A stretch of 64,000 nt of DNA from Pelobates cultripes. Its lineage: Eukaryota; Chordata; Amphibia; Anura; Pelobatidae. Shown one piece after another: positions 33,870 to 45,905 of this stretch (position 1 is its first letter; every line of letters begins with the position of its first letter). Where the stretch lies: positions 120,459,680-120,523,679 of the forward strand of contig OW240915.1 in NCBI GenBank assembly GCA_933207985.1. The letters run 5' to 3'. A model generated the notes under the pieces. The model searched no databases. It saw only the letters and a program-made list of their open reading frames with translations, and had not been told where the DNA came from. The position numbers and the translations under genes were made by a program.

Positions 33870-34300
33870 TAGGGGTAGGCAACCGTTTAGCAGCACTGTG
33901 CCGAAATAAGATTGTGATGTCCCGTAGCGTGCTGGTCCTATTTTTCTAAATTGAGGTGTGCGTGTTATTTATACTGCAGTTGCTTTGTATCCTTGTATTT
34001 GTGCAATTATGAGCTATAATATTGTATATGTTCATGAGTAGTTTGTGGCATTGTGTACCTATGAATGTGGGCTGTGTATGGTGGCAGCTTGTGGAATTAT
34101 GTGTGGATGGTATATCACATTGTGTGTTTGGTGGTGTGTGTATTTGTGGGGCAGTTTGGGGTATTGCATGTGAGAGACTTCATGCGGGGTTGTGTGCATG
34201 TATGCTTATTGTCAGTGGTATTGCGTTTGTGCGGATTGTGTTTTGTGTTTGTGTGTGGGCTGTTTGTATTATTTGTATGAGTTCCGTTTGTTACACACCA
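33870..34300. mobile_element. hAT-like non-autonomous insertion in the chromovirus
   Basis: TAGGGGTAGGCAACC at 33870 resembles hAT ends. The following 400 bp are TG-rich, non-coding and unrelated to gypsy sequence. No clear right end or duplication, so the limits are approximate. Confidence 0.35.
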
Positions 34301-34329
34301 AACGAAGGCTGTTATCTTATTGGTAGGCT

Positions 34330-35990
34330 TACTGCATAAAGAAAAGATAACATTCCAATCCATTTCTTCTCCTTCTTGCCCTCTAGTTCTTGGTTTTCCA
34401 TGGTTACATAAACACAACCTTACTTTTGATTGGAGAGAAAGACAGGTGTTATCATGGAGCCTTTCATGTGAGCATGCATGTATTAGCCATGTTAGACCCC
34501 TCTGTTCTCTTAACACTCCTACTTCTCCTCTACTGTCCACTGTTATACCACCACAATACATAGACCTTAAGAAAGTGTTTGATAAGGTGACCGTCTCCCT
34601 CCTCACAGGCCCTAAGATTGCGCCATCAGACTTCTACCAGGCACTATGCCACCCAGAGGAAGAGTATACCAAGCTGAAAATAAAGTCATGGAGGAATATA
34701 TACAGGAATCCCTAAAAAAGGGGTTTATTAGACGTTTGTCCTCACCTGCAGGAGCCGTTTTTTTGTTTCCAAAAAAGGAGACCTTCGTCCTTGTATAGAT
34801 TATAGAGGATTAAATAAAATTACAATTAAGAACGTTTACCCCATACCCTTGATAACGCAACTCTTTGAAAGACTTTGAGGTTCCAACATTTTTACTAAGT
34901 TAGATCTCAGCAGAGCATACAATCTTATCCGCATCAAAGAAGGAGACGAATTGAAGACGGCATTCAACACTCGAAGCGGTCATTATAAATATACTGTAAT
35001 GCCCTTCGGCCTGTGTAACACCCCTGCTGTCTTCCAAGATCTTATTAATGATGTTTTAAGAGACTATCTACATAACTTTGCTACAGTATATCTAGACGAC
35101 ATACTTATACACTCTCCTGATTTACAAACACATCACAAACATGTTAGAATCATATTACAGACGCTTCTTACCAACGGCTTATATTGTAAGCTAGAGAAGT
35201 GTTTATTTGATCAAACCTCCACACAATTCTTAGGTTACGTGATTTCAGCTAAAGGGTTTCAAATGGACCCCAAAAAACTTTCCTCTATTCTCAAATGGCC
35301 GTTACCTCTTGGATTGAAGCCCATACAAATATTCATTGGGTTTTCTAATTATTATAGATGGTTTATTAAAAACTTTTCTCAGATCATAGCTCCTATAATT
35401 GCGATGACAAAAAAGGGAGCGAATCATGTCAACTGGTCAATGGAAGCCAAGGTTTCCTTTACTCTCTTAAACAATGCTTTTGCCTCTGCTCCCATCTTGG
35501 TGAACCCAAATCCCTCTAGACCCATCATCCTAGAAGTAGACACCTCCAAATCCGTTGTGGGAGCTTTCCTTATCGCAGAGGGCATCTCCAACTGCCCCAT
35601 TGCATCCTTGTGGGTTCTTTTCTCATAAATTGACTCCTGCAGAAAAGTACTATGATATTGGTAATAGAGAATTATTGGCTATAATTCTAGCGTTTAAAAA
35701 AAAGGAGTCACTTACTAGAAGGTTCTTCTGTACCTCTCATGTTACTCACAGATTATAAGAATTTATCATATCTAAGTGATTCTCAAAGGCTTTCTTTCAG
35801 ACAGGCACATTGGGCTCTTTCTCTTTCCCGCTTCAACTATCTGATTTCCTATCGACCAGGAAATCGTAATACCAAAGCCTTGTCTAGACAGTTTGCAACT
35901 CTTGACCACCCAGGTGGTAACTTGTTGTACCACCTGGGAAAATTATTGCTTTAACTAGAACGAGAGTCTCCTCCCCTCTTCTGCACAGAA
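34330..35990 (+). pseudogene. Chromovirus protease tail, reverse transcriptase and RNase H
   Basis: Opens with the protease-terminal LGFPWLHKHNLTFDW block. RT follows: [14 protein letters not shown], a frame change, then [14 protein letters not shown], a stop in place of a residue near 34880 (TTTGAG), FTKLDLSRAYNLIRI, MPFGLCNTPAVFQDL and the catalytic YLDD at 35089-35100. RNase H starts at [14 protein letters not shown] (35528) and shifts frame twice (near 35600 and 35740) before YRPGNRNTKALSR. It would have synthesised the element cDNA; it is now broken. Confidence 0.9.
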
Positions 35991-37336
35991 TCCAAAATGC
36001 TCAAGAAAGAGCGCCTAGTGATAAACCTCCTGGGAGATACTATGTACCTCCTAATCTAAGAGGCGGAATATTTCATGACTACCATGATAGTAAAATGGCT
36101 GGACATATGTATCCAAGACTATTGACTTAATTTCCAGACAATATTGGAGGCCATCCCTCAGGAAGGATGTTAAAGACTATGTATTGTCTTGTAATGTATG
36201 TTAACAATCAAAACCATGTGGCCTTCTGCATCCCCTTTCTGTACCACCTGTTCCATGGTCACAACTGTCTATGGATTTTATAGTAGACCTACCGCCTTCT
36301 ATGGGTTTTACTGTTATTTTTGTTGTGGTAGACCCCTTTTCTAAGATGGCAAACTTCACCCAACTGAAAAAATTACACTTGTCTGCTTAATTAGCAAACA
36401 TATTCATTAACGAAATAATACGACTACACGGCATGCCTGACGTCATTGTATCAGATAGGGGTTCGCAATTTATCTAAAAATTTTGGAGGTGCTTTTGCAA
36501 GGAAATGGGTATTGAGCCATTTCTTCTGCCTTTCATCCACGAATGGTGCTGCTGAACAGACTAATCAAAGTCTTGAGCAATATCTCTGCTGTTTTACGTC
36601 TCAACTCCAGGACAACTGGGCGGACATTCTTACCTGGGCTGAATTTGCCAGAAATAATGTGAAACATTCTGCCTCTGGCCACAGTACTTTCTTTGTCACA
36701 TATGGTCGTCATCCGAATCTGCTCCCAGCTACATTCTCTTACAAAGTAATGCCTGTTCTGGATGAGCATTTGTCTCCCATATGTGATACATGGAAGACAG
36801 TCCAGACCATCTTGGAGAAGACTGTGCTCACTCAGAAATCTCTTGCTGATAGACATCGTAGAGGTGCACCTTCTTATCATACGGGTGATAGAGTATGGTT
36901 ATATACATGAAATATCCGTTTACGTGTTCCTTCAATGAAACTAGCCCCAAGATATATCGTCCCTTACAAGGTTTTACAGAGAATTAATCCTGTTTCTTAT
37001 GCTTTAGAATTACCGAAAAACCTCAGCATACCCAACGTCTTCCACACCTTGCTCCTGAAACCGCTGGTTTGTAACAGTCATTCCAGGTCCCATTCTCATC
37101 CTCCTCCTGTTTTGGTCCATGATCAGGAAGAGTACGAGATCCAGCACATTCTTGATTCTCGTTTCTCTCAAGGGACCCTTCAATACTTGATCCATTGGAA
37201 AGGTTATGGTCCTGAGGAACGCTTGTGGGTTCCTGCCTCTGAGGTTCATGCATCTCGACTCCTTTGTGCGTTCCATGCTAGGTTTCCTTCTCACCCTTCT
37301 GGTGTTTCCCCAGTGGGCGTTCCTGTGGGGGGGTTC
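35991..37336 (+). pseudogene. Chromovirus integrase with C-terminal chromodomain
   Basis: The zinc-binding domain is decayed (HDYHDSKMAGHMYPRL near 36080). Core: first Asp in SMDFIVDLP (near 36270), second in VSDRGSQF (near 36455), Glu in NGAAEQTNQ (near 36550); frame changes lie around 36470 and a stop at 36909. The last frame, 36935 on, carries a chromodomain: YEIQHILDSRFSQGTLQYLI then HWKGYGPEERLWVPASEV. Chromodomains are thought to steer integration to modified chromatin. The polypurine tract TGTGGGGGGGTTC precedes the 3' LTR. Confidence 0.9.
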
Positions 37337-37884
37337 TGTCATACCTCCTCCCGGCCTTCGCTACTCCGGTCCCGCCGTCCGTCCTGTCCCTCCATGCTGT
37401 GCATACGCCCTGCCGACATCATGTGCACGCGCATGCACAGGCTTTTACTACCTTGGGGATGTGCGACTTCTTAAAGGGGAAGTACCATTTTTTACCTTTG
37501 AACTGGCACTCTATATTTATTTAATTACTGCCCCATTATGTTCCCTAGCCTATCAGCTCTCACTTAGCCCTATTTATACCTCTCTCTTTCATCACTTCCT
37601 TGCTCTGTCGTGGAACCCGAGAGTGCGTTCTGTTGGTTTGTCTTTTTTGGTATCTGACTTCGGCTTGTTTTCTGGAAATCCGTACTTCTGGCATCCTTGA
37701 CCCTTGGCTTTGTTATTCGCTTTTTCTTCCATCTCCTATCCTGACCTTGGCTCGTCTGACCTTTCTATTTTCATTCCTGTACTTTTTCACGTTAAGTCCG
37801 GCCATTCGAAGGACTGGTAATACGTCTGGCTTTGTTTACCTTTTGAGCACCTTCGTTTGCGTGTTGGGGAGCTTAACCTTGACA
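37337..37884 (+). repeat. 3' LTR of the chromovirus
   Basis: 548 bp, TGTCATACC to CTTGACA, followed by the AAGAG duplication. Confidence 0.92.
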
Positions 37885-38300
37885 AAGAGGAAGTAGTCTT
37901 AAATTAGAGGGGCAAAGGTTTAAACATAATATCAGAAAGTATTAATTTACTGAGAGGGTAGTGGATGCATGGAATAGGCTTCCAGCTGAAGTGGTAGAGG
38001 TTAACACAATGAGGGAGTTTAAGCATGCGTGGAATAGGCATAAGGCTACCCTAGCTATAAGCTAGGGCCAGGGACCAATGAAAGAATTTAGAAAATTGGG
38101 CAGGCTAGATGGGCCAAATGGTTCTTAACTGTCATCAGATTCTATGTTTCTATATGGTGGGAGTGTGAACTGGTTAAAGAAATTTTGAAAAATGCATTTG
38201 AATAGTTTTCAAAAATATCTGAAGTAAATATATGTTCACCAAAAGAAGCTCTATTACATTTGTACTGGCCATCTATTTTTCACATAAGAAAAAGAAACAC

Positions 38301-38509
38301 GGGGAGGGACCCTACTACTTAGTAATTGGCCTTTTATTAAGCATCAACCTTTTTTTAAAACAAAACGTTTTTAATTTTTTATGCTTAATATAAATGTCCA
38401 AATCCAGATAATCAGTAGTGTTAGTATACTTGCTGGTAAACTGAATAATTCTGGTTAAGATTATTTAAAACAATCTCTAAATTAGCCACAGTACCATTCC
38501 AAATTAATA
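38301..38509. other. AT-rich spacer
   Basis: No feature recognised. Confidence 0.5.
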
Positions 38510-39285
38510 TAAAATCATATTTAACCTGCGATAGAGATTAGGTTTACTCGCCATTCTGGGATTTCATAGATAATCATTCTGTCCCATTCAAACACAAACA
38601 TATTAGCATTACTGGAGGTAAACCTAGCCCCCATAGCATTACCTTGGCGCTGTAAATAAAATCAAGAGTCAAAAAGAAAATAATTATTGTTTTAAATCTA
38701 GTAATTAAAAAGTCTATACACTTTAGGTAAACTTTCTCTGAATTTGTAAACACTCTCGCACCACATTACACCCTCAAGTGTGTGGGATAGAGGTGTACAA
38801 GAAATGTATATCACTTGTCACCTTGATACAGGAATCTTCCCTAATGATGTCCCTTAATACTCTAATAATATCCGTTGAATCTTTTATATATGATGGCATG
38901 GTTTTTACAATATCCTGTAAGTGGATATCAACTAATTTTGACAAATTTGCCGAGATGCCTGAGACAAGAGATCTCCTGGGGGGATTATGTACAGCTTTAT
39001 GGTAGAGTGCAAAAAGTGGATATATGAAGATGTTCATTCCTTAAAAATGTGTACTCATGCTCATTCCATATACCTCTCTCCAAAAGGTCATACAATGATT
39101 TTTGTATCTCTGTCATGGGGTGTCCCTCCAATTCACTATATAGCTCTTGATCTCTCAATTGAGGATAACATTATTTCAAATACTCCTCTGTATTTTGAAT
39201 AGCAATACTTTCCCCTTTGTCCACAGGCTTAATTAGTATATCCCTATTAATTCTCAAGCTTTCCAATGCTTGTCTCCATCATAAT
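38510..39285 (-). mobile_element. Penelope-like element fragment
   Basis: Minus-strand reverse transcriptase of Penelope type, read from 39285 down. In order: LRINRDILIKPVDKGE, NPPRRSLVSGISANLSKLVD (near 38985), DIVKTMPSYIKDSTD, SDIHFLYTSIP (near 38780), and after a gap FYLQRQGNAMGARFTSSNA (near 38650). PGRPIVSG, LYTSIPH and G-AMG blocks are Penelope hallmarks. The GIY-YIG endonuclease end is not visible. Frame changes and stops make it a pseudogene. Confidence 0.8.
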
Positions 39286-39452
39286 TTAAATTATAATGGA
39301 GACAGTGGGGGGGGGCTGACACACAACATGGCTGGATGCGTTTTCATGTAGTTCTTGCTCTTTAAGCATCAAGTTGCTTCTAAATTGCCTAACAGCGACA
39401 CAGAAATTACCTTGATCCCACTGCAGACCAAGACTTTAATTGCCTGTAACAT

Positions 39453-40395
39453 CTAACGCCTGTATAGTAATGGTCTGACCGGCACATACCTTGGTTCACA
39501 TCTGCGGCCTTGAGTGCCAGGAGACTGGGGAAATGGCCGATCTCCTGACCCGATGAGCACACCTGGATGAATTATCTTTGCAGCGCTGTAACCCCCCCTC
39601 TGTATTGCATGTAACATGCGTCGGACTCCTTCCCCAGAGCAGGGACCAATAACATATGTAGTGTCACATTTCTGCTCCACTACCCGATATGGGCCCTTCC
39701 AAGCAGCCTGTAACCTGTCATGTCGGACGGGTTTCAAAACCAAAACCTTCTGACCAACTTGAAAGCTATGGCTCCTGACTCCTCAATCATACCAGGTGCG
39801 CTGACGTTCCTGAGCCGCCCGGAGGTTCTCATGCACTATGTCCGAAGCTTCAGCACATGTGGGAATCATTTTTCTTTGATTCCTTCCTGATCCACCTCCC
39901 CCTTCCAGTGTTCTCTTACTAAGAACACAGGGTCCTCTAACTCTTCGCCCAAATAATAACTCGAATGGAGACAGGCCTGTAGATTCCTGTGGCACCTCCC
40001 GATATGCGAACAGGAGGTGTGGTAGGAATCTTTCCCAGTATTTGTGACTTGCTGCAAACATGTGGAGCACCTACTTAACGTGCCGTTGAAATGTTTGCAT
40101 AGGCCATTAGTCTGTGGGTGGTAGGGGGAACTCATAATTGGTTTAATGCCGCATAACCTCCACAGTTGGTGGGTCATTTCGGCAGTAAACTGGATGCCCT
40201 GATCCAAGACAATTTTCCATGGAAAGTCAATATGGGAAAAAACTTGCATCAGTGCCTTTGCTACAGTCTCAGCTTGAATATTATTCAGAGCCACTGCCTC
40301 AGGATACCTACTATCCATAATGGTCAGAATATATTTCTTCCCAGAGGGACGAGGCTTGGACAGGGGGCCTATGATTTTGAAAGCTGCCCTGCCAA
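39453..40395 (-). pseudogene. Integrase core and C-terminal part (Gmr1-like)
   Basis: Starts at IIGPLSKPRPSGKKYILT and continues through YPEAVALNNIQAETV, SSPYHPQTNGLCKHFN and FELLFGRRVRGP. The second catalytic Asp is in LDQGIQFTAEM. The Glu of the NGLCERF motif is replaced by Lys (NGLCKHF), so D,D,E is broken. The C-terminal part is KPVRHDRLQAAWKGPYRVVE. Frame changes near 40070 and 39760. Confidence 0.85.
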
Positions 40396-41129
40396 AGGGT
40401 TTTCCTCTCTCCCCTATGCTTTATATTCTTACTTTGGAACCCCTATCTCAATATATAAGAATGAATAAAAACATCACAGAGAGACAAAATTAAGTTTATA
40501 CGCGGACGATGTCATTTTGATGTTGACACATCCTGAAAGGTCTATAAATTGCCTCTTTAAAGAATTAGAAATATATTGTCACTTGTCAAACTATAAGCTT
40601 AAAACATCTAAATCAATTATTATTAGTTTTAACCTAAATAAGGTCACCAAAGATATACTTAAGAGAGAATATAATTTTAAATGGGAAATAGATAGCATTG
40701 AGTATCTGGGAATAATCCTTACTTCTCAGGCAAAAAATTAATCAAGGTTAACAGGGAAGCATTGTTAAATCAGACTACCATACTGCTTAATGAGGGGAAG
40801 TCTTTGGAACTCTCATGGTTTGGATGTATTAATGTCATACATTTATTTATTTTTTTGCGTAAAGTCATGGTACAGATATCACTGTTTTGTATACATAGAA
40901 TATTGAAAAGTAACAATTATCTGTATGCGTCAAATACATAGAAAACAAGAATTTGTTGATAACAATTTTCTGTATGGTTTGTGAATCAAGATGTGTTTAA
41001 GTAAATACAAAAACAAAGAACAAAGATAACCCTGGTAGAATGGTGTGGAGTGTATGTTGGAAGTTTTCCCTTTCGGTTAGCTTGCCAATGCTATTGCGTC
41101 TTGCCCAAGGGTGCGTGTGGGATCCCCCC

Positions 41130-43250
41130 TCATGGGGAATGCTGAAGATACGTGCACCACCAGGACCAGATAGATGTGTAAGAGTGGTATCTGTCTGAGA
41201 GGGAGTAGCAAATGTCCTCCATATTCCTAGTGGTTTCCACTCTTTGTATCCAATCTCTTATGGGCGGCGGGTTTGATTTTTTCCAGTATATAGGGATCAA
41301 TTGGTTTGCCACTGTTATCAAATGTAGGAGTAGTTGAGTTTTTTTCTTTGGGAAAGTTTGGTGGTGGGAGAAGGAAGATGAAAGAATCTCGGGTTGGGGT
41401 CAGTTTTTCCCCCAGTATCGTCTGTATGAGGCTAGAAATGCGCCTCCAGTAGGTTTGTATTTCTGGGCAGGACCACCAGATGTGTGATGCTGTGCCTGAG
41501 GGGTGATGGCATCTCCAACATTGATCAGAGGATTGGGGGAAAATGGCTCTTAGTCTCATCTAACTATTCTTTTATAGTTACTCTCTTGGGTGTCTGTTTC
41601 TAGATGTTTTGTGAATATTTCTAAAGATTTTGTGCCACCTATCAGGTGGTATGGTGATATTAAGCTCTGATTCCCATGCAGAAGTGAAGGCCTGAGGGTG
41701 TTTTGGCTGTATGAAGAGAAGTAGAGTGTACATGACAGAGATAAAATTCTTTTTTAATATATGCCCCTTGCAATACTTTTCAAAGGGTGTTAGTTCTCGT
41801 AGTGCCCTCCTTTCTTTAAAAAGTGTACCATTTGAATGTGTACCATTTGCATTGCTGTGATATCAGTCTCCGGTAACAATTTGTGTAAATGTGTGATTTC
41901 ATTCCCTTCAATTACTGCCTCCACTGAAAAGTATTGTGAGTTATGATATTGCTTATATATTTTCCCATCTGCTCCAGGAGGGAATAGGGGGTTGTGAGTG
42001 ATTGGATACAGAGGTGAGGGATAGGGGGATATGTCCTGATGTGAGCGTATGTGCGCCCATAGTCTGAGCGTGGGGGTTATGGTACTATGTGTGCCATGGT
42101 GTAGTAGGAAAGAGCCTACACTGAGCCACGGGATTGTGTAGATTGGGGTTCTGACATAGGCAGCTTCCAGTTTCACCCATTGCTTATCTGAGTGTGGGTT
42201 GAGTTGCTTTGTGGTATAATTACACATCTGGGAGGCCCAGCCACCCCTCATCTTTTGGTCGTTTAAGAAGTGAAAAGGATAATTGGGGTTTCTTATTGGC
42301 CCATATGTAGATGGTGAATAACTTGTGAAGGGTATTGAAAAAGTGTTTGGGCAGGTAGATGGGTACCCCCAGTAAATAAAGGATGCGAGGTAGCACATTG
42401 ATTTTTAGAATGCTTATACTGCAAAACCATCTGAAATGAGGCATGTTCCAACACTTAGGGTTCGTAGTTATTGTTTGGATCAGTTTGGGGAAGTTGAGAT
42501 TGTATATCTGAGAGATGTAATTTGGTATGTGTACCCGTAGGTATTTAAGTGACCCCTTTGCCCAAGTAAATGGATAATCCTGTCATAGTTGTTCTGCAGT
42601 TTGTGAGGGAAGTGTGATCGGGAGGATTTCACATTTGCTTAAGTTTGCCTGAAAGTTTACTGTATAATGTCATTTCCCTCATGATATGTGGTAAAGAAAT
42701 GGAGGGATGTGTGATTGTGAAGAGATTATATCATGTGCAAATGCGGCTATCTTGTGTATTGTGTTTCCTACTTGGGTCCCATGCATGTGCGGATTCTCTC
42801 TGAAGCCCTGTAAGAATGGTTCCAGGACCAGTACAAATAGCAAAGGCGAAAGAGGGCACACTTGTCTGTGTGCCATTGGAGATTCGCACCGGGTCTGATA
42901 ATTGCCCATTGATGAGGATGTGTGCTGTGGGTGTGGAATAAACAGCTTCCAGCCACTTCATCCAATTGAGCCTCATCATGGTCGGTCCAGTCTACCCTGT
43001 CGAAAGCTTTATCGGCATCAATCGACAGGAGTAGGCTGGTGTTTCCCGAGCGCTTTGCGTGGTGTATGAGGTTTAGGATCTTGGTTGTGTTATGCTTAGC
43101 CTCCCTCCCTGAAACAAATCCCGACTGGTCTGGGTGGATCAAATCCTGGAGGATTGGGTGTAAGCGATTGGATAGAATTTTGGTGAATAATTTGAGGTCA
43201 ATGTTAATTAGGGATATTGGTCTATAACTTCCGCATTGTGTGCCAACCTA
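41130..43250 (-). pseudogene. L1-like ORF2, RT and C-terminal region
   Basis: RT domain from VSGREAKHN to near 42560; the ALDAxKAFDR box is SIDADKAFDRVDWT. Frame shifts occur near 42980, 42900 and 42680. The YADD box is degraded near 42735 (AFAHDIISSQ). The long open stretch 42398-41790 and then 41559-41227 cover the C-terminal domain with the CCHH-type motif. No product is possible. Confidence 0.8.
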
Positions 43251-43800
43251 ACTCTGGATACATACAAAACACTGATCCAAAACCCAAACCAAACATAAAC
43301 TGACATTCACGAAGAGCCTTTTAGCACAGGGAGGAAAATGCGGCTGTCTTTTAGCACATGCACTAAAAAAACAGAGAGAAAGAACCTTCATAGTTGCTAT
43401 AAAAAACAGAGAGGGCAAAAATTCTCACCTCATGCCAGACATAACCAACGCCTTCCATGACTTCTATTCCTCACTATATAATTTAAGGACCACCACCTCT
43501 CCACTAGAGGACATCCAAGAGTTTCTCGCAAGTAGGATTTTGGCCACCATACCGGCTAACCTAGACACTCCCTGGACCAACCTCTTTCCATTCAAGAATA
43601 TCAAGAGACAATCAAACATTTACCATTGGGGAAAAGCCCAGGCCCAGATGGCTTTACGGCAAAATACTATAAAACATTCTCAACACAGCTGACACAACCC
43701 TTCCTAAATTCATTTGACTCCCTATTGCAATGCTCCACTCTCCCACCACAAGCACTAAATGCCACCATCACACTCTTGCCCAAACCAGGCAATGTCATAC
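43251..43800 (+). pseudogene. L1-like ORF2, inverted segment before RT
   Basis: Encodes the region between endonuclease and RT: ITNAFHDFYSSLYNLRTTTS, then GKSPGPDGFTAKYYKTFSTQ and TITLLPKPGN. These are RT boxes 0 to 1. They belong directly upstream of the minus-strand SYRPISL segment. Confidence 0.8.
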
Positions 43801-45122
43801 AATCTTATGTGCTCCCAATTTGGAATTATCTCTTTGGGTGATCCCTACATGTTTGTACAGATCGAATTTACTTAAAATCCAAAGAGTTTTTCTGATAATA
43901 TATTTAAGGACAAAAGGCCAAGAATAAAAAGAAAGATATTGGAAAAAAGTATAGATGAAGGTGGATTAGCCATCCCCAATATTAAAAAATAGCATGCTGC
44001 TGCTATTCTTAAACACATTTCTAAGTGGTTTAAAACAGAATCTAAAGACTCTTGGTACGATCTTGAAAAATCTATGTTGGGAATATCTGATCTTTCATTT
44101 TGCTGTGGATTGACCCTAAAAAAACTGGGCATTGATGGGACTTTAGATAATAAAACTGGGAAACATCATTTTACTTTCAAATTCTACAATAGGATAATAG
44201 TATCAGAGCCAAGAGCAGCATCATCCTTTTGGAATATAATATGGAAGAAATTAATCTATCTAGATGGAAAAAGAATGGAATAAATGCTTTAATGGATATT
44301 TTGAATGGCATTTATATTAAACCTTTTCATGAATGATCTCTTGAATTTCAGCTACCCCCAAGAGAAGTTTTTTCTTATCTCAGAATCAAAAGCTATCTGA
44401 GAAACTTTATATGTAAAAAAGTTTGTGAAATTACAGGCTTGGAGTCCTTATTAAAATATGGAGATAATATTAGAACTCTTATGAAAAGCCCTATTTTTGA
44501 TGATGAAGACATATCTATATCAGATCCAGTTATTAGTATCATAAATAACTGGAAAAGAGATCTTGAAATAGAGATCAAAATTCTGGACTGGTATAAGACT
44601 ATACCGAAAGTCACGAAATCCATTCACTGCCATAATTTCATAGAGCTTCAATATACTAACTAATTGGCATCTGGTTCCAAAGATAATCAATAAGATATTT
44701 CCCACATATTCCTCTCTTTTCATATCTGGTGGAACTGCCAGAAATTAAAACATTTTTGTGAATTAACATATAATATAATAGGAAACCTTACGGGCACCCA
44801 TATGTTATTTTCTCCTAAAATTGCCTTATTACATCTTGATTGGCCTAAATTGTCAAAAAAAGATGGATATTTAGTTACCCACATTTTGTTAGCTGCAATA
44901 AAATGTATTGTAAATCTTTGGAAGCAGAGATTTAGGGGTCGAAACATTGCTTTTTGGTTTCTTGTTCCAATAAAAAATTGCCTCTACTTTGGAATTTGCT
45001 GGAGTGCCTGGATTACTTTCTATATTCAATTCTATATTTGGTCCTTTTTTGGTACTGGGACTTATCCATTGTAGCACCCTGAATTCCATGACGAAGGAAT
45101 GAGTGCACTTCCATCACCTACA

Positions 45123-45905
45123 AAAGACTGACAATACTGTTGTAAGTCTTTAGAGATGCCTGGCCAGAAAAAAGTTTGGGTGAGTCAATGTTTGGTATGA
45201 CGCATTCCCAAATGTCCCGCTAGAAAAATATCATATGCCTTTCTCAACAACTCTTGCCTATACTTTCTGGGCACTATGAGCTGTTTGGTGGTAGTTGGCG
45301 CGGCCACTGAACCTGCCCGCTCTGCTATCCTGTATAACAAACCCCTTTTTCAGATAAACCTTTCCACCTCCAACCCTGCCTGGCTAGTGGCTACCTTGTC
45401 CCTATACTTCTGCAGGGAGGGATCCAATGCTACTTCCCTTTCAAACTCTGCAGGGATATCCCGGGGAAGGGGAACTGGGGCAAGGGAAATGGCATGTGTG
45501 CCTACCTGAGCCTCAGTGTACGAGCGGTCCTGGGTGGTGTGGGCCTGTTGCCTGGTCATCACTGGGTATAATCCCTCGCTATTTTCAGTAGACACAAAAG
45601 TGGAGGTCAGCTGGTCCAGGTCATTACCCGGTAACATTTATGCAGGCAGGTGGTTCATGAGCCCCACCTCCACCATTCCGACTCCAGCACCAAAGTCTAG
45701 GTGAACTTTAGCAGTGCTCCCCCTGCTACTCAGACTGCCACAGTTCCTTCTGTTTTCTCCACCTTGGTGATCAGGTGGTGCTGGACCAGGGTCAGTGTGG
45801 TCCCTATCACCCGTAGATCTTGTACCATTCATCTGTTCAATTTTACTGGCTGTCGTGATGACTCTGCTTATCCACTGCAGCTTGTATAGGATCAGCCTCA
45901 TGCAG
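45123..45905 (-). pseudogene. Protease, linker and integrase zinc domain (Gmr1-like)
   Basis: Protease (45905-45638) has lost its catalytic triplet: the DTGA position reads LDFGAGVGMVEV. The linker 45637-45350 has FEREVALDPSLQKYRDKV, matching 9580-9640 of the plus-strand element. The integrase H2C2 region follows (KYRQELLRKAYDIFLAGHLG, FFWPGISKDLQQYCQ) down to 45123, where homology stops at the LINE block. Confidence 0.82.

Larger units (their letters stand above)
33331..37889 (+). mobile_element. Ty3/gypsy chromovirus, gag-deleted
   Basis: LTR element 33336-37884 flanked by the perfect duplication AAGAG (33331-33335, 37885-37889), inserted in the CR1-like LINE. LTRs begin TGTCATACC; the 3' LTR ends TTGACA. 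Domain order is protease tail, RT, RNase H, integrase, chromodomain, the order usual for chromoviruses of the fish/amphibian sushi type. Nearly all of gag and the end of the 5' LTR are deleted, and a hAT-like sequence sits in the gap. Confidence 0.92.
32450..38152 (+). mobile_element. CR1/L2-like LINE 3' fragment, interrupted twice
   Basis: Pieces 32450-32731, 33039-33335 and 37890-38152. Broken RT sequence: WQLAFNVDKCKIMHLGRK, then LTSTSEERDLGVILSDDFKV, then the RPHL-EYC equivalent near 33090 and LERVQRRATKI equivalent near 33150. The 3' end reads GGCTAGATGGGCCAAATGGT followed by TCTATGTTTCTAT, the short repeated tail of this class. It is interrupted by a hAT palindrome and a chromovirus. 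Many stops. Confidence 0.8.
32140..38300 (+). mobile_element. L1-like LINE fragment split by a CR1-like insertion
   Basis: Pieces 32140-32449 and 38153-38300 belong together. The first ends in sense for the YYKLANMWYWVPTRTAK stretch and a cysteine-bearing segment up to GCACATATATG. The second begins ATATGGTGGGAGTGTGAACT, giving the WWECEL part of the L1 C-terminal zinc motif. Removing 32450-38152 restores contiguous alignment to the family, as judged against 28813-28925 and 44720-44860. Confidence 0.75.
40886..43800 (-). mobile_element. L1-like LINE with 5' inversion (twin priming)
   Basis: The 3' part runs on the minus strand from 43250 down: SYRPISLINIDLKLFTKIL, DQSGFVSGREAKHNTTKIL, SIDADKAFDRVDWT, then C-terminal blocks INVLPRILYLLGVPIYLPK (42440-42360), KDEGWLGLPDV, and CWRCHHPSGTASHIWWSC (about 41515-41465). 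The 5' part, 43251-43800, is in the opposite orientation and encodes the immediately upstream ORF2 segment ending KSPGPDGFTAKYY ... TLLPKPGN. This is the arrangement produced by twin priming. Confidence 0.85.
40396..45070 (+). mobile_element. L1-like LINE inserted in the integrase gene
   Basis: Pieces 40396-40885 and 43801-45070 form one 5'-truncated L1. The first opens within RT (LSPMLYILTLEPL) and has the catalytic YADD box as LYADDVILMLTHPE at 40498-40537, then SIEYLGIILTS. The second resumes with LPIWNYLF, IDEGGLAIPNIKKYHAAAIL equivalents, SYLRNFICKKV and the IWWNCQKLKHF zinc-region end (44725-44760). It is interrupted by another L1 at 40886-43800. Confidence 0.8.

Noticed and set aside
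34022..34339. 105-residue Cys/Val-rich frame
   Set aside because: Lies in a TG-rich non-autonomous insertion; no homology.
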